NCBI RefSeq assembly: GCF_014268755.2
Contig: NZ_CP077093.1
Coordinates: forward strand, 5,360,501-5,424,500
Direction of reading: 5' to 3'
From: Pseudomonas vanderleydeniana
GTDB lineage: Bacteria; Pseudomonadota; Gammaproteobacteria; Pseudomonadales; Pseudomonadaceae
DNA length: 64,000 nt
This document shows, piece after piece, positions 27,323-38,387 of this stretch. Numbering within the stretch: the first letter of the stretch is position 1; every line of letters starts with the position of its first letter. The notes under the pieces are model-generated. The model was not told the DNA's origin and did no database searches. It worked only from the letters and a program-made list of their open reading frames with translations. The translations under genes and the position numbers were made by a program.

Positions 27323-30274
27323 ATGCCCAGTTCGACGCCCGTCCAGAAGCGCCGGTTTCCCCTGCACATCCATATCAGCATCCTGTTCACCTGCCTGCTG
27401 TTGCTGACCGGCACGCTGCTGGGCATCTTCAACTACCAGCACACCACCCGCATCATCCTCTCCAGCAGCGAAAAGCTCTTCGGCAAGATCCAGGAAGATG
27501 TCCAACTGGACCTGCAGCACACCTACCAGCCAATTCGCCACCTGCTGAGCCTGCTGGCCATCGATCAATGCAACTCGGCAACCACCCTGCAGGAACGCCT
27601 GGCCCTGCTCAAGCCGTTTACCCAGGCCCTCAACGACAATCCCAACCTCGCTTCGCTGTACCTGGGCTACACCGATGGAGATTTCTTCATGGTCCGCCCG
27701 CTGCGCGACCCGGCGCTGCGGGCCTACGTCAAGGGGCCGGAGAACGCGGCCTTCCAGGTCTGGAGCATCGAGCGCGATGCCGCCAATGACAGCGTACAGT
27801 CGCAATCGCTGTTCTACGACGCCAACCTGGCCCTGATCAGCCGGCAGGAAAATCCCGAGGAAATCTACGACCCGCGCACCCGCGCCTGGTTCGGCACGGC
27901 TCTGGGCGAGGTCGGCCAGATCACCACCGCGCCCTACGTCTTCTTCTCGACCCACAATGTCGGTACCACACTGGCCCGCCGCAGTTCCCCGACGGTGGTG
28001 GTGGCCGCCGACCTGACCCTGGCGGACCTGTCGGCAACCCTGGGCAAGCACAAGGTCACGCCCGACACCGAGATCGTCCTGTTCGACGACCAGGGCAATG
28101 CCGTGGCCTACCCCGACTACGCCAGGCTGACCGCCCAGGGCGGCGACCGGTTGACCCCGGCCCGCGACCTGAGCCCTGCCCTGCAGCAATTCATGGACCC
28201 GACCAACAAGCCCGGCCGCCACATGCAGACCCGGGACCGCCGCTGGATCGTCGCCCGCAGCGACCTCGCCGAAGGCGGCCCGACGGGCCTGCACCTGGCC
28301 TTGCTGGTACCGGAGGACCAACTGCTGGCCGACGCCTACCGGATGCGCTGGCAAGGTGCGCTGCTGACCCTGGCGACCCTGCTGCTGTGCCTGCCCCTGG
28401 GCTGGCTGACTTCGAGAATCCTGGTCAAGCCACTGCATGCACTGGTTCGCGAGGCTGACGCGATCCGCAGCTTCAACTTCAACTACCCGGCCACGCCGAA
28501 TTCACCGGTGCTGGAGGTCGACCAACTGACCGTGTCGATGAGCCGCATGAAGGGCACCCTCGCCAGTTTCTTCGAGATTTCCGCCAGCCTGTCGGCGGAA
28601 ACCCGCTTCGAACAACTGCTGCAACTGGTGCTCAACGAGACGATGAAGATCGGCCAGGCCCGTGCCGGCCTGCTCTACCTGGTCAACAGCGAAAGCCAGC
28701 GACTGGAGCCCCAGGGACTGATCATCGACGGTGTCCAGCACGACCCGCAGCAATACGACATCCGCAGCGACGCCAGCACGGACAGCCGGCGGGCGGACTG
28801 GCTGAGCCAGCTCGACCAGCACAACAGCACGGTCCACACCCTCGGCTTCGAGCAGGCCGATGACCTGCAAAGGGTGATGATCGCCCTGGAGACTCCAAGG
28901 ATTCACCTGATTGGTATCCGCCTGCACAACCGCCACGGCGAGACCGTCGGAGTGCTGGCCTTGCTGCTGCCCGACAGCGGAACCGAAGCCGACCTGGAAA
29001 ACCTCAGGCCCGACCGGATCGCCTTCATCAGCGCGGTCTCCGGCACGGCGGCAGCCTGTATCGAGAGCCAGCACCTGCAGGTGCGGCAGAAACAGTTGCT
29101 CGATGCCTTCATCCAACTGCTGGCCGGTGCCATCGACGCCAAGAGTCCCTACACCGGAGGCCACTGCCAGCGCGTGCCGGTGCTGACGCAGATGCTGGCC
29201 AAGGCCGCGGCTGCCAGCGAGCAGCCGGCCTTTCGCGACTACAACCCCTCGGAAGACGAGTGGGAGGCCCTGCACGTGGCAGCCTGGCTGCATGACTGCG
29301 GCAAGGTCACGACCCCGGAGTACGTGGTCGACAAGGCGACCAAGCTGGAAACCATCCACGATCGCATCCACGAAATACGTACCCGTTTCGAAGTGCTCAA
29401 GCGTGATGCCTGGGTCGACTACTGGCAGGCACGGGCCACGACGGACAGCGATGAACAGGCGCTGGCCGCGACACGGGATACTCGACTGCAGGCCCTGGAC
29501 GAAGACTTTGCCTTCGTCGCCCAGTGCAACCTGGGCAGCGAAGCCATGGCCGAGACCGACCTCGATCGCCTGCGCGGCATTGCCCAACGTACCTGGAGCC
29601 GAACCCTGGATGATCGTCTCGGCGTCTCCTGGGAAGAGAGCCGGCGCCAGGCACGCACGCCGGCGCCAAGTCTGCCGGTCACCGAGCCTCTGCTGGCCGA
29701 CAAGCCCGAGCACCTGATCGAACGCAGCGACAGCGAAAGGATGCCGGCCAACAACCCGTGGGGTTTCCAGCTCGACGTGCCGGCCTACAAGTTCAACCGT
29801 GGCGAGCTGTACAACCTGGGCATCACCCGGGGCACCCTGACCCGTGAGGAACGCTACATCATCAACGACCACATGGTGCAGACCATCATCATGCTCAGCC
29901 GCCTGCCCTTCCCCGGCCACCTGTCGATGGTCGCGGAAATAGCCGGCGGGCATCATGAGAAAATGGACGGCACCGGTTATCCGAAACGGCTCAAGCGCGA
30001 GCAGATGAGCCTGCCGGCGCGAATGATGGCGATCGCCGATATCTTCGAGGCGCTGACGGCTGCCGATCGCCCCTACAAGAAGGCCAAGTCACTGAGCGAG
30101 GCGCTGGGCATCATGGCCGCGATGTGCCGTGACGCCCATATCGATCCGCAGTTGTTCGAGTTGTTCATGCAGGAGGAAATCTACCTGCACTACGCCAACA
30201 ACTACCTGCACCCCCAGCAGATCGACGCGATCGACGTGCCGGGGCTGATGGCCAAGGCCGGGTTGAAGACCTGA
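27323..30274 (+). CDS. Membrane HD-GYP phosphodiesterase with Cache and GAF-like modules
   Basis: 983 residues. N-terminal transmembrane helix (LFTCLLLLTGTLLGIFNY), periplasmic dCache domain (about 40-330), second helix (GALLTLATLLLCLPLGWLTS), HAMP-like linker, GAF-like region (about 400-590), then the HD-GYP domain: HCQRV, His657-Asp658 (LHDCGKV), NDHMVQT and HHEKMDGTGYP (His877-His878-Glu879). An insert of roughly 150 residues separates HD from HH. The canonical GYP triplet is kept, so c-di-GMP hydrolysis is expected. ATG 27323 follows an AAGGAG site. It is probably the output partner of the upstream two-component cluster. Confidence 0.9.
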   Translation: MPSSTPVQKRRFPLHIHISILFTCLLLLTGTLLGIFNYQHTTRIILSSSEKLFGKIQEDVQLDLQHTYQPIRHLLSLLAIDQCNSATTLQERLALLKPFTQALNDNPNLASLYLGYTDGDFFMVRPLRDPALRAYVKGPENAAFQVWSIERDAANDSVQSQSLFYDANLALISRQENPEEIYDPRTRAWFGTALGEVGQITTAPYVFFSTHNVGTTLARRSSPTVVVAADLTLADLSATLGKHKVTPDTEIVLFDDQGNAVAYPDYARLTAQGGDRLTPARDLSPALQQFMDPTNKPGRHMQTRDRRWIVARSDLAEGGPTGLHLALLVPEDQLLADAYRMRWQGALLTLATLLLCLPLGWLTSRILVKPLHALVREADAIRSFNFNYPATPNSPVLEVDQLTVSMSRMKGTLASFFEISASLSAETRFEQLLQLVLNETMKIGQARAGLLYLVNSESQRLEPQGLIIDGVQHDPQQYDIRSDASTDSRRADWLSQLDQHNSTVHTLGFEQADDLQRVMIALETPRIHLIGIRLHNRHGETVGVLALLLPDSGTEADLENLRPDRIAFISAVSGTAAACIESQHLQVRQKQLLDAFIQLLAGAIDAKSPYTGGHCQRVPVLTQMLAKAAAASEQPAFRDYNPSEDEWEALHVAAWLHDCGKVTTPEYVVDKATKLETIHDRIHEIRTRFEVLKRDAWVDYWQARATTDSDEQALAATRDTRLQALDEDFAFVAQCNLGSEAMAETDLDRLRGIAQRTWSRTLDDRLGVSWEESRRQARTPAPSLPVTEPLLADKPEHLIERSDSERMPANNPWGFQLDVPAYKFNRGELYNLGITRGTLTREERYIINDHMVQTIIMLSRLPFPGHLSMVAEIAGGHHEKMDGTGYPKRLKREQMSLPARMMAIADIFEALTAADRPYKKAKSLSEALGIMAAMCRDAHIDPQLFELFMQEEIYLHYANNYLHPQQIDAIDVPGLMAKAGLKT

Positions 30275-30281
30275 CGCGCGA

Positions 30282-30764
30282 TCAGCAGTCGGTCAGGCGC
30301 AGGAAGATCGCCGCCAACTGCTCGATGCCTGCCTGGTCCTCGACGGTGAAACGCGCCAGGCGCGGGCTGTCGAGGTCAAGCACGCCGATCAGGCGACCTT
30401 CCTTGACCAATGGCACCACCAGTTCGCTGTTCGAGGCACTGTCGCAGGCGATGTGCCCGGGGAACGCGTGCACGTCCTCGACCCGCTGGGTCTGCAGGCT
30501 GGCCGCCGCCGCACCGCAGACCCCACGACCGAAGGGAATGCGCACGCAGGCGATCTGTCCCTGGAACGGACCGAGCACCAGCTCGCCGTCACGGTTGAGG
30601 TAGAAACCGGCCCAGTTCAGGTCCTCCAACTGGTTGAACAGGAATGCCGAGAACTGCGCCGAGTTGGCGATGAAATCGCGCTCGTCCGCCAACAGCGACT
30701 CCAGTTGCGCACAGAGCAGCCCGTAGCCCTCAAGCCCTGCGCCCGCCGTTTGCAAATCAATCAT
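30282..30764 (-). CDS. msrC: Free methionine-(R)-sulfoxide reductase (GAF-domain)
   Basis: 160 residues, single GAF fold of the fRMsr/YebR family. Cys73, Cys83 and Cys107 have the same 10 and 24 spacing as the three redox Cys of the E. coli enzyme. It reduces free Met-R-sulfoxide with thioredoxin. The start MIDLQTAGAG is chosen; its ATG overlaps the stop of the upstream ATPase gene (ATGA), so the two are coupled. It converges on the HD-GYP gene, 7 bases apart. Confidence 0.92.
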   Translation of the reverse strand: MIDLQTAGAGLEGYGLLCAQLESLLADERDFIANSAQFSAFLFNQLEDLNWAGFYLNRDGELVLGPFQGQIACVRIPFGRGVCGAAAASLQTQRVEDVHAFPGHIACDSASNSELVVPLVKEGRLIGVLDLDSPRLARFTVEDQAGIEQLAAIFLRLTDC

Positions 30765-31651
30765 GGTGCTTGCTCCAACAACTTCAATCCAACCCAATAC
30801 CGCGCAAACTGATAGGCGCAACGACCGTTGCGATTGCCCCGCCCGGTGGCCCAGCGCACCGCCTGCACATCCAGCTCGGCATCACGCTGCCACGCCAGGC
30901 CAGCCTTGCGTGCCAACTCGCCGATCCAGTGCTCGACCACACTGAGGTAGTGCTCCTGGGTGAACGGATAGAACGACAGCCACAAGCCGAAACGGTCGGA
31001 CAGCGCGATCTTGTCCTCCACCGCCTCGCTGGGGTGCAGCTCGCCATCCACTCGCTTCCAGTTCTCGTTGTCGCTCTCCTTCTCCGGCACCAGGTGCCGG
31101 CGGTTCGAGGTGGCGTACAGCAGCACGTTGTCCGGCGCCTGCTCCAGCGAGCCGTCGAGCACGCTCTTGAGCACCCGGTAGTCACCCTCGCCGGACTCGA
31201 ACGACAGATCGTCGCAGAACAGGACGAAACGCTGCGGCAGCTTCGTCAGTTGCTCCACCACCCGCGGCAGGTCCGCCAGGTGATCGCGCTCGATCTCGAT
31301 CAGGCGCAAGCCGGCGCCGGCATGTTCGGCCAGCAGGGCCCGCACCAGCGACGACTTGCCGGTGCCACGCGAACCCCAGAGCAGCGCATGGTTGGCCGGC
31401 AGGCCATCGATGAACTGGCGGGTGTTGCGCGCCAGTTGCTCACGTTGCTTGTCCACTCCAATCAGGTCGGACAGGCGCATGTCCAGGCTGACCTCGAGCG
31501 GCAGTAGAAACCCCGTGCGGCCCTCGCGCTGCCAGCGTGCGGCCAGGCAACGATCCCAGTCGATCACTTGGCGGGTGGCAGGCAACAACGGTTCCAGACG
31601 GGAGAGAAACGCGTCGGCGCGTTCCAGAAAGGCATTCAATCGAGCATCCAC
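30761..31651 (-). CDS. DUF815-family P-loop ATPase
   Basis: 296 residues, AAA-like ATPase with Walker A GSRGTGKSSL and Walker B FVLFCDDLSF, plus sensor-like YATSNRRHLVP. It matches the DUF815 group, whose role is unknown. A GTG start at 31651 is preferred because GAGGAAA lies 7 bases ahead and the product begins (M)DARLNAFLERAD. Its stop overlaps the msrC start by 4 bases. Confidence 0.88.
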   Translation of the reverse strand: MDARLNAFLERADAFLSRLEPLLPATRQVIDWDRCLAARWQREGRTGFLLPLEVSLDMRLSDLIGVDKQREQLARNTRQFIDGLPANHALLWGSRGTGKSSLVRALLAEHAGAGLRLIEIERDHLADLPRVVEQLTKLPQRFVLFCDDLSFESGEGDYRVLKSVLDGSLEQAPDNVLLYATSNRRHLVPEKESDNENWKRVDGELHPSEAVEDKIALSDRFGLWLSFYPFTQEHYLSVVEHWIGELARKAGLAWQRDAELDVQAVRWATGRGNRNGRCAYQFARYWVGLKLLEQAP

Positions 31652-31814
31652 GACTTTTCCTCGGGCAAGTTCACACTCATGATGTCGCGTCGGCGCCAAA
31701 GGGCGCTTGAAAATCCAGCAGGCTGTCTTGGCAAGCACCCGATCAGGGCGCCACCACTTGTCTGCCGGTGCTGTCGATTGATCAGCTATGCTTGCCCGGC
31801 GAAGGGAAACGAAT

Positions 31815-34140
<2,326 letters not shown>

Positions 34141-34148
<8 letters not shown>

Positions 34149-34593
34149 CGTACGCCAACAACTGGTCCAGGCCGTCGCGCAGTTCATCGAGCCTGGCCAG
34201 GTCGATGCCACTGTCGCAAAGCAACTGGGCCTTGAGCGGCGCCACCTGCTCGCGCAGGGCCCAACCGGCCCGTGTCAGGCTCAGGTGCACCTCGCGTTCG
34301 TCATCCGGCGAGCGCCGGCGTTGCACCAGCTCCATCTGTTCCAGGCGCTTGAGCAGTGGCGTCAGCGTTCCCGAGTCGAGCAACAACCGCCCGCCCAGCG
34401 CCTTGACCGTGGGCTGTTCCGGCGGGCTGTCGTGCCACTCCCACAGCACCAGCATCGCCAGGTACTGTGGATAAGTCAGCCCCAACCGGTCGAGCATCGG
34501 CTTGTAGCCACGGATGACCGCCCGGGAAGCCGCGTAGAGCTTGAAGCACAACTGGCGGTCGAGTCGCAGCGAGTCGCTGGGGCGGTCATTCAT
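34141..34593 (-). CDS. ospR: MarR-family thiol peroxide sensor OspR
   Basis: 150 residues, MarR winged helix of the OhrR type. The N-terminal sensing Cys16 lies in LDRQLCFKLYAASRAVIRGY, and wing/recognition residues in [14 protein letters not shown]. In P. aeruginosa OspR represses the neighbouring glutathione peroxidase gene and is inactivated by oxidation. Here it is the gene after gpx, overlapping by 8 bases, and converges on sagS. A long palindrome at 35111-35144 is its probable operator. Confidence 0.92.
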
Positions 34594-35077
34594 GCTCGAG
34601 CAGGTCTTCAATCTCGCGAACCATGTCATCGGGCTTGGTCAGCGGGGCAAAACGCTTGACCACCTTGCCGTCCCGGCTGACCAGGAACTTGGTGAAGTTC
34701 CACTTGATGCGCTGGGAGCCCAGCAATCCGGGAGCGTCCTTCTTCAGTTGCACGAACAGTGGGTGCGCGCCATCGCCATTGACCTCGACCTTCTTGAACA
34801 GCGGGAAGCTGACGCCATAGTTCAGCTCGCAGAATTCGGAAATCGCCGCTTCGTTGCCCGGCTCCTGCTTGCCGAACTGGTTGCAGGGAAAGCCCAGGAC
34901 CACCAGCCCCTGGTCCTTGTAGTGCTGCCACAGTTCTTCCAGCCCCTTGTACTGCGGGGTGAAACCGCACTTGCTGGCGGTATTGACCACCAACAGGGCC
35001 TTGCCGGAAAAATCGGCGAGGGTCTTCTGTTCGCCCTTGATGGTGGTGCATGGAATGTTCAGCAGGTTTGCGCTCAT
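34586..35077 (-). CDS. Glutathione peroxidase family (thiol peroxidase)
   Basis: 163 residues. Peroxidatic Cys37 (NTASKCGFT) replaces the Sec of animal enzymes; Gln in PCNQFGKQEPG and Trp in WNFTKFLV complete the catalytic triad. Cytosolic reduction of peroxides, probably thioredoxin-dependent as in other bacterial Cys-type forms. A GGAGGAACC site precedes the ATG 35077. First gene of the gpx-ospR operon. Confidence 0.93.
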   Translation of the reverse strand: MSANLLNIPCTTIKGEQKTLADFSGKALLVVNTASKCGFTPQYKGLEELWQHYKDQGLVVLGFPCNQFGKQEPGNEAAISEFCELNYGVSFPLFKKVEVNGDGAHPLFVQLKKDAPGLLGSQRIKWNFTKFLVSRDGKVVKRFAPLTKPDDMVREIEDLLEHE

Positions 35078-35110
35078 GACGGTTCCTCCATTGAATGCCA
35101 ATCAAGATAG

Positions 35111-35144
35111 CGGGCAATTGAATTGCACACAATTCAATTGCCCG
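35111..35144 (+). promoter_or_regulatory. Long perfect palindrome, probable OspR operator
   Basis: A perfect 15+4+15 inverted repeat: arms CGGGCAATTGAATTG (35111-35125) and CAATTCAATTGCCCG (35130-35144) around CACA. It contains AATTG/CAATT half-sites like those of OhrR/MarR peroxide sensors, and lies 34 bases ahead of the gpx ATG. Confidence 0.75.
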
Positions 35145-35214
35145 GACTTATGTACAGCCATACACCCTGCAAATCCCCCGGGATATCCACGAAGCCTGCA
35201 AGAACATCACCAGA

Positions 35215-35292
35215 CCTGCAGGCGCAAGGCCTGCCTGCGAAGGGGCCCTCATGGCCACCAGACGCTTCGCGGGCACACCCTGCTCCTGCAGG
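35215..35292 (+). repeat. Degenerate REP pair between msrB and gpx
   Basis: Two 27-base arms in inverse orientation (35215-35241 and 35266-35292) that match at about 20 positions. The right arm reads TTCGCGGGCACACCCTGCTC, close to the P. fluorescens REP core. It lies directly after the msrB stop. Confidence 0.55.
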
Positions 35293-35299
35293 TTCGCAT

Positions 35300-35701
35300 T
35301 CAGTCCTGAACCCGCGGCACCAGATCCAGGCACACCGAGTTGATGCAGTAGCGCAGGCCGGTCGGCGGCGGACCATCGGGGAACACATGCCCCAGATGCG
35401 CATCGCAGCGCGCACAGACCACCTCGGTACGGATCATGCCGTGACTGGTATCGCGGATCTCGACCATCGCATGGCCGTCGATCGGCTCGTAGAAGCTCGG
35501 CCAGCCGCAACCGGAGTCGAACTTGGCCTTCGAGTCGAACAGCGGCTCGTTGCAGCAGATGCAATGATAGACACCATCGGTCTTGGTGCCATTGTATTTC
35601 CCCGAAAACGGCCGCTCAGTGCCTTTCAGGCGACAGACGTTGTACTGCTCCGGATCGAGCATGGCACGCCATTCGTCCAGGGTTTTCTCCAGCTTTTCCA
35701 T
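35300..35701 (-). CDS. msrB: Peptide methionine-(R)-sulfoxide reductase
   Basis: 133 residues. Zinc-binding CXXC pairs (CICCNEP and CARCDAH), the GCGWPSF substrate loop and catalytic Cys in [11 protein letters not shown] are intact. It repairs Met-R-sulfoxide in proteins. The start [11 protein letters not shown] fits family length. Same strand as gpx-ospR but 222 bases upstream with a REP pair in between, so it probably has its own transcript end. Confidence 0.96.
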   Translation of the reverse strand: MEKLEKTLDEWRAMLDPEQYNVCRLKGTERPFSGKYNGTKTDGVYHCICCNEPLFDSKAKFDSGCGWPSFYEPIDGHAMVEIRDTSHGMIRTEVVCARCDAHLGHVFPDGPPPTGLRYCINSVCLDLVPRVQD

Positions 35702-35929
35702 CGATGCACCTCGGCGGCAGATAAAACCCCGATCTGTACCTTTTCCACGGATCGGGTGGCACGTATGATTGCGCCTCGTTGAACGCCAGTCTGGCACCCG
35801 CTTGAACCGCATTCAAATCGGATTTTCCGGAAGCGGTGGCAAGGGGCCACGGGACGCGCCGCAAACGCCGTATTGCCACAGCGGCCCTGGCGGGTCGCCT
35901 GGATCGTCCATTTTCGGGATCACATCACC

Positions 35930-37141
35930 ATGCAGGTCAGCAAATCGAACAAGCTCGCCAACGTCTGCTATGACATTCGCGGCCCAGTGCTCAAGCACGC
36001 CAAACGCCTGGAAGAGGAAGGCCATCGCATCCTCAAGCTGAACATCGGCAACCCGGCACCCTTTGGTTTCGAAGCGCCAGACGAAATTCTCCAGGACGTG
36101 ATCCGCAACCTGCCGACCGCCCAGGGCTACAGCGACTCCAAGGGTCTGTTCAGCGCGCGCAAGGCAGTGATGCAGTACTACCAGCAGAAGCAGGTCGAAG
36201 GTGTCGGCATCGAGGACATCTACCTGGGCAACGGCGTTTCCGAGCTGATCGTGATGTCGATGCAGGCCCTGCTCAACAACGGCGACGAAGTGCTGGTCCC
36301 GGCACCGGACTATCCGCTGTGGACCGCCGCCGTGAGCCTGTCCGGCGGCAAGGCCGTGCACTACCTGTGCGACGAGCAGGCCAACTGGTGGCCTGACCTG
36401 GCCGACATCAAGGCCAAGATCACCCCGAATACCAAGGCCATGGTGATCATCAACCCGAACAACCCGACCGGGGCGGTGTACTCGAAGGAAGTCCTGCTGG
36501 GCATGCTCGAACTGGCCCGCCAGCACAACCTCGTGGTGTTCTCCGACGAGATCTACGACAAGATCCTCTACGACGATGCCGTGCACATCTGCACCGCCTC
36601 GCTGGCCCCGGACCTGCTGTGCCTGACCTTCAACGGCCTGTCCAAGTCCTATCGGGTCGCGGGCTTCCGCTCCGGCTGGATCGCCATCTCCGGTCCCAAG
36701 CACAACGCCCAGAGCTACATCGAGGGCATCGACATGCTGGCCAACATGCGCCTGTGTGCCAACGTGCCGAGCCAGCACGCGATCCAGACCGCCCTCGGCG
36801 GCTACCAGAGCATCAACGACCTGGTGCTGCCACCGGGCCGCCTGCTGGAGCAGCGCAACCGCACCTGGGAACTGCTCAACGACATCCCCGGCGTCACCTG
36901 CGTGAAACCGATGGGTGCACTGTATGCCTTCCCGCGGATCGACCCGAAGATCTGCCCGATCCACAACGACGAGAAGTTCGTCCTCGACCTGCTGCTCTCG
37001 GAAAAACTGCTGGTGGTACAGGGCACCGCCTTCAACTGGCCGTGGCCGGATCATTTCCGCGTCGTCACCCTGCCGCGGGTCGACGACCTGGAGCAGGCGA
37101 TCGGCCGCATCGGTCACTTCCTGAAATCCTACCGTCAGTAA
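35930..37141 (+). CDS. alaA: Alanine-type aminotransferase (PLP fold type I)
   Basis: 403 residues, same length as the P. aeruginosa homologue next to msrB. PLP motifs: NPNNPTG, SDEIYDKI and the Schiff-base Lys in FNGLSKSYRVAGFRSGW. Similar to E. coli AlaA, which makes alanine from pyruvate and glutamate. The ATG 35930 begins MQVSKSNKLANVCYDIRGP, the family N-terminus. Divergent from msrB. Symbol is by resemblance to AlaA, not proof of substrate. Confidence 0.9.
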   Translation: MQVSKSNKLANVCYDIRGPVLKHAKRLEEEGHRILKLNIGNPAPFGFEAPDEILQDVIRNLPTAQGYSDSKGLFSARKAVMQYYQQKQVEGVGIEDIYLGNGVSELIVMSMQALLNNGDEVLVPAPDYPLWTAAVSLSGGKAVHYLCDEQANWWPDLADIKAKITPNTKAMVIINPNNPTGAVYSKEVLLGMLELARQHNLVVFSDEIYDKILYDDAVHICTASLAPDLLCLTFNGLSKSYRVAGFRSGWIAISGPKHNAQSYIEGIDMLANMRLCANVPSQHAIQTALGGYQSINDLVLPPGRLLEQRNRTWELLNDIPGVTCVKPMGALYAFPRIDPKICPIHNDEKFVLDLLLSEKLLVVQGTAFNWPWPDHFRVVTLPRVDDLEQAIGRIGHFLKSYRQ

Positions 37142-37153
37142 TATCCTACGCTC

Positions 37154-37182
37154 CATAGCGACTCCGAAAGGGAGTCGCTATG
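37154..37182 (+). terminator. Hairpin after the aminotransferase gene
   Basis: Perfect 12-base stem CATAGCGACTCC / GGAGTCGCTATG with a 5-base loop, starting 13 bases after the stop. No T run follows directly, so it may be a processing or stabilising hairpin rather than a strong intrinsic terminator. Confidence 0.6.
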
Positions 37183-37385
37183 CGCCGCTCTCTCATCAGC
37201 TGTTTTTTGTATGCACATACGTCATTCGCCGAACTGTCCTGCGCAACGCTGTCAAAGGCTCTGCAGCGCAGTTTTCGGGGATTGCGACCGGCTGCCGGCC
37301 GAAAAATACCGCCCTGTACGATTCGGAAATGACCGGCAGGAATCTACAATCGAGCTGTAGGACACAGTTTGAAATAGTCACTCGG

Positions 37386-37414
37386 TTGAATAGGCGTTGG
37401 CGGCACCTTATATA
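37386..37414 (+). promoter_or_regulatory. Promoter of htpX
   Basis: TTGAAT (37386-37391), a 17-base spacer and TATATA (37409-37414) give a good sigma-70 promoter, placing the start about 38 bases ahead of the ATG. The TTGAA core also partly resembles a sigma-32 -35 element, which would suit a heat-shock gene, but no CCCCAT-type -10 is seen. Confidence 0.6.
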
Positions 37415-37458
37415 CCCCGCATAAAGCGACATCTTTAGATGAGGAGAAACTTTCAACC

Positions 37459-38346
37459 ATGATGCGCATCCTGCTGTTCTTGGCTACCAACCTGGCGGTC
37501 GTGCTGATTGCCAGCATCACCCTGAGCCTTTTCGGCTTCAACGGGTTCATGGCAGCCAATGGGGTTGACCTCAACCTCAATCAGCTGCTGGTCTTCTGTG
37601 CGGTCTTTGGTTTTGCCGGTTCGCTGTTCTCGCTGTTCATCTCCAAATGGATGGCGAAGATGAGCACCGGTACCCAGATCATTACCCAGCCACGCACCCG
37701 TCACGAACAGTGGCTGCTGCAAACCGTCGAACAACTGTCGCGCGAAGCCGGGATCAAGATGCCGGAAGTCGGGATCTTCCCGGCCTACGAAGCGAACGCC
37801 TTCGCCACCGGCTGGAACAGGAACGACGCACTGGTCGCGGTCAGCCAGGGCCTGCTGGAACGCTTCTCGCCCGATGAAGTGAAGGCCGTGCTGGCCCACG
37901 AGATCGGCCACGTGGCCAACGGCGACATGGTGACCCTGGCACTGGTCCAGGGCGTGGTGAACACTTTCGTGATGTTCTTCGCGCGGATCATCGGTAACTT
38001 CGTCGACAAGGTGATCTTCAAGAACGAGGAAGGCCAGGGTATCGCCTACTACGTCGCGACCATCTTCGCCGAAGTGGTCCTGGGCTTCCTGGCCAGCGCC
38101 ATCGTCATGTGGTTCTCGCGCAAGCGCGAATTCCGCGCCGACGAAGCCGGTGCCAGTCTGGCCGGCACCGCTGCAATGATCAGCGCCCTGCAGCGCCTGC
38201 GCGCCGAACAGGGCCTGCCGGTGCACATGCCCGACACCCTGAACGCCTTTGGCATCAACGGTGGCCTGAAGCAGGGCCTGGCCAAGATGTTCATGAGCCA
38301 CCCGCCGCTGGAAGAGCGTATCAACGCCCTGAGTCGCCGCGGCTGA
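37459..38346 (+). CDS. htpX: Membrane zinc metalloprotease HtpX
   Basis: 295 residues. Two N-terminal transmembrane helices, the HEXXH zinc site in [13 protein letters not shown], two more hydrophobic segments, and the third zinc ligand Glu in [10 protein letters not shown]. It degrades misfolded inner-membrane proteins together with FtsH. The position between the aminotransferase and tpm is as in P. aeruginosa. Confidence 0.96.
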   Translation: MMRILLFLATNLAVVLIASITLSLFGFNGFMAANGVDLNLNQLLVFCAVFGFAGSLFSLFISKWMAKMSTGTQIITQPRTRHEQWLLQTVEQLSREAGIKMPEVGIFPAYEANAFATGWNRNDALVAVSQGLLERFSPDEVKAVLAHEIGHVANGDMVTLALVQGVVNTFVMFFARIIGNFVDKVIFKNEEGQGIAYYVATIFAEVVLGFLASAIVMWFSRKREFRADEAGASLAGTAAMISALQRLRAEQGLPVHMPDTLNAFGINGGLKQGLAKMFMSHPPLEERINALSRRG

Positions 38347-38352
38347 TCCCCC

Positions 38353-38383
38353 GATCGTTCCCACGCTCCGCGTGGGAACGATC
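38353..38383 (+). terminator. Hairpin repeat between htpX and tpm
   Basis: Perfect 13-base stem GATCGTTCCCACG / CGTGGGAACGATC with loop CTCCG, between two convergent stops. The GTTCCCACGC...GCGTGGGAAC type is a common intergenic repeat in the P. fluorescens and P. syringae groups, so it is both a likely bidirectional terminator and a dispersed repeat. Confidence 0.7.
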
Positions 38384-38387
38384 ACCC

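Noticed and set aside
28502..29956. 484-codon minus-strand open frame within the HD-GYP gene
   Set aside because: Antisense shadow of high-GC coding sequence; the plus-strand product has clear domain motifs.
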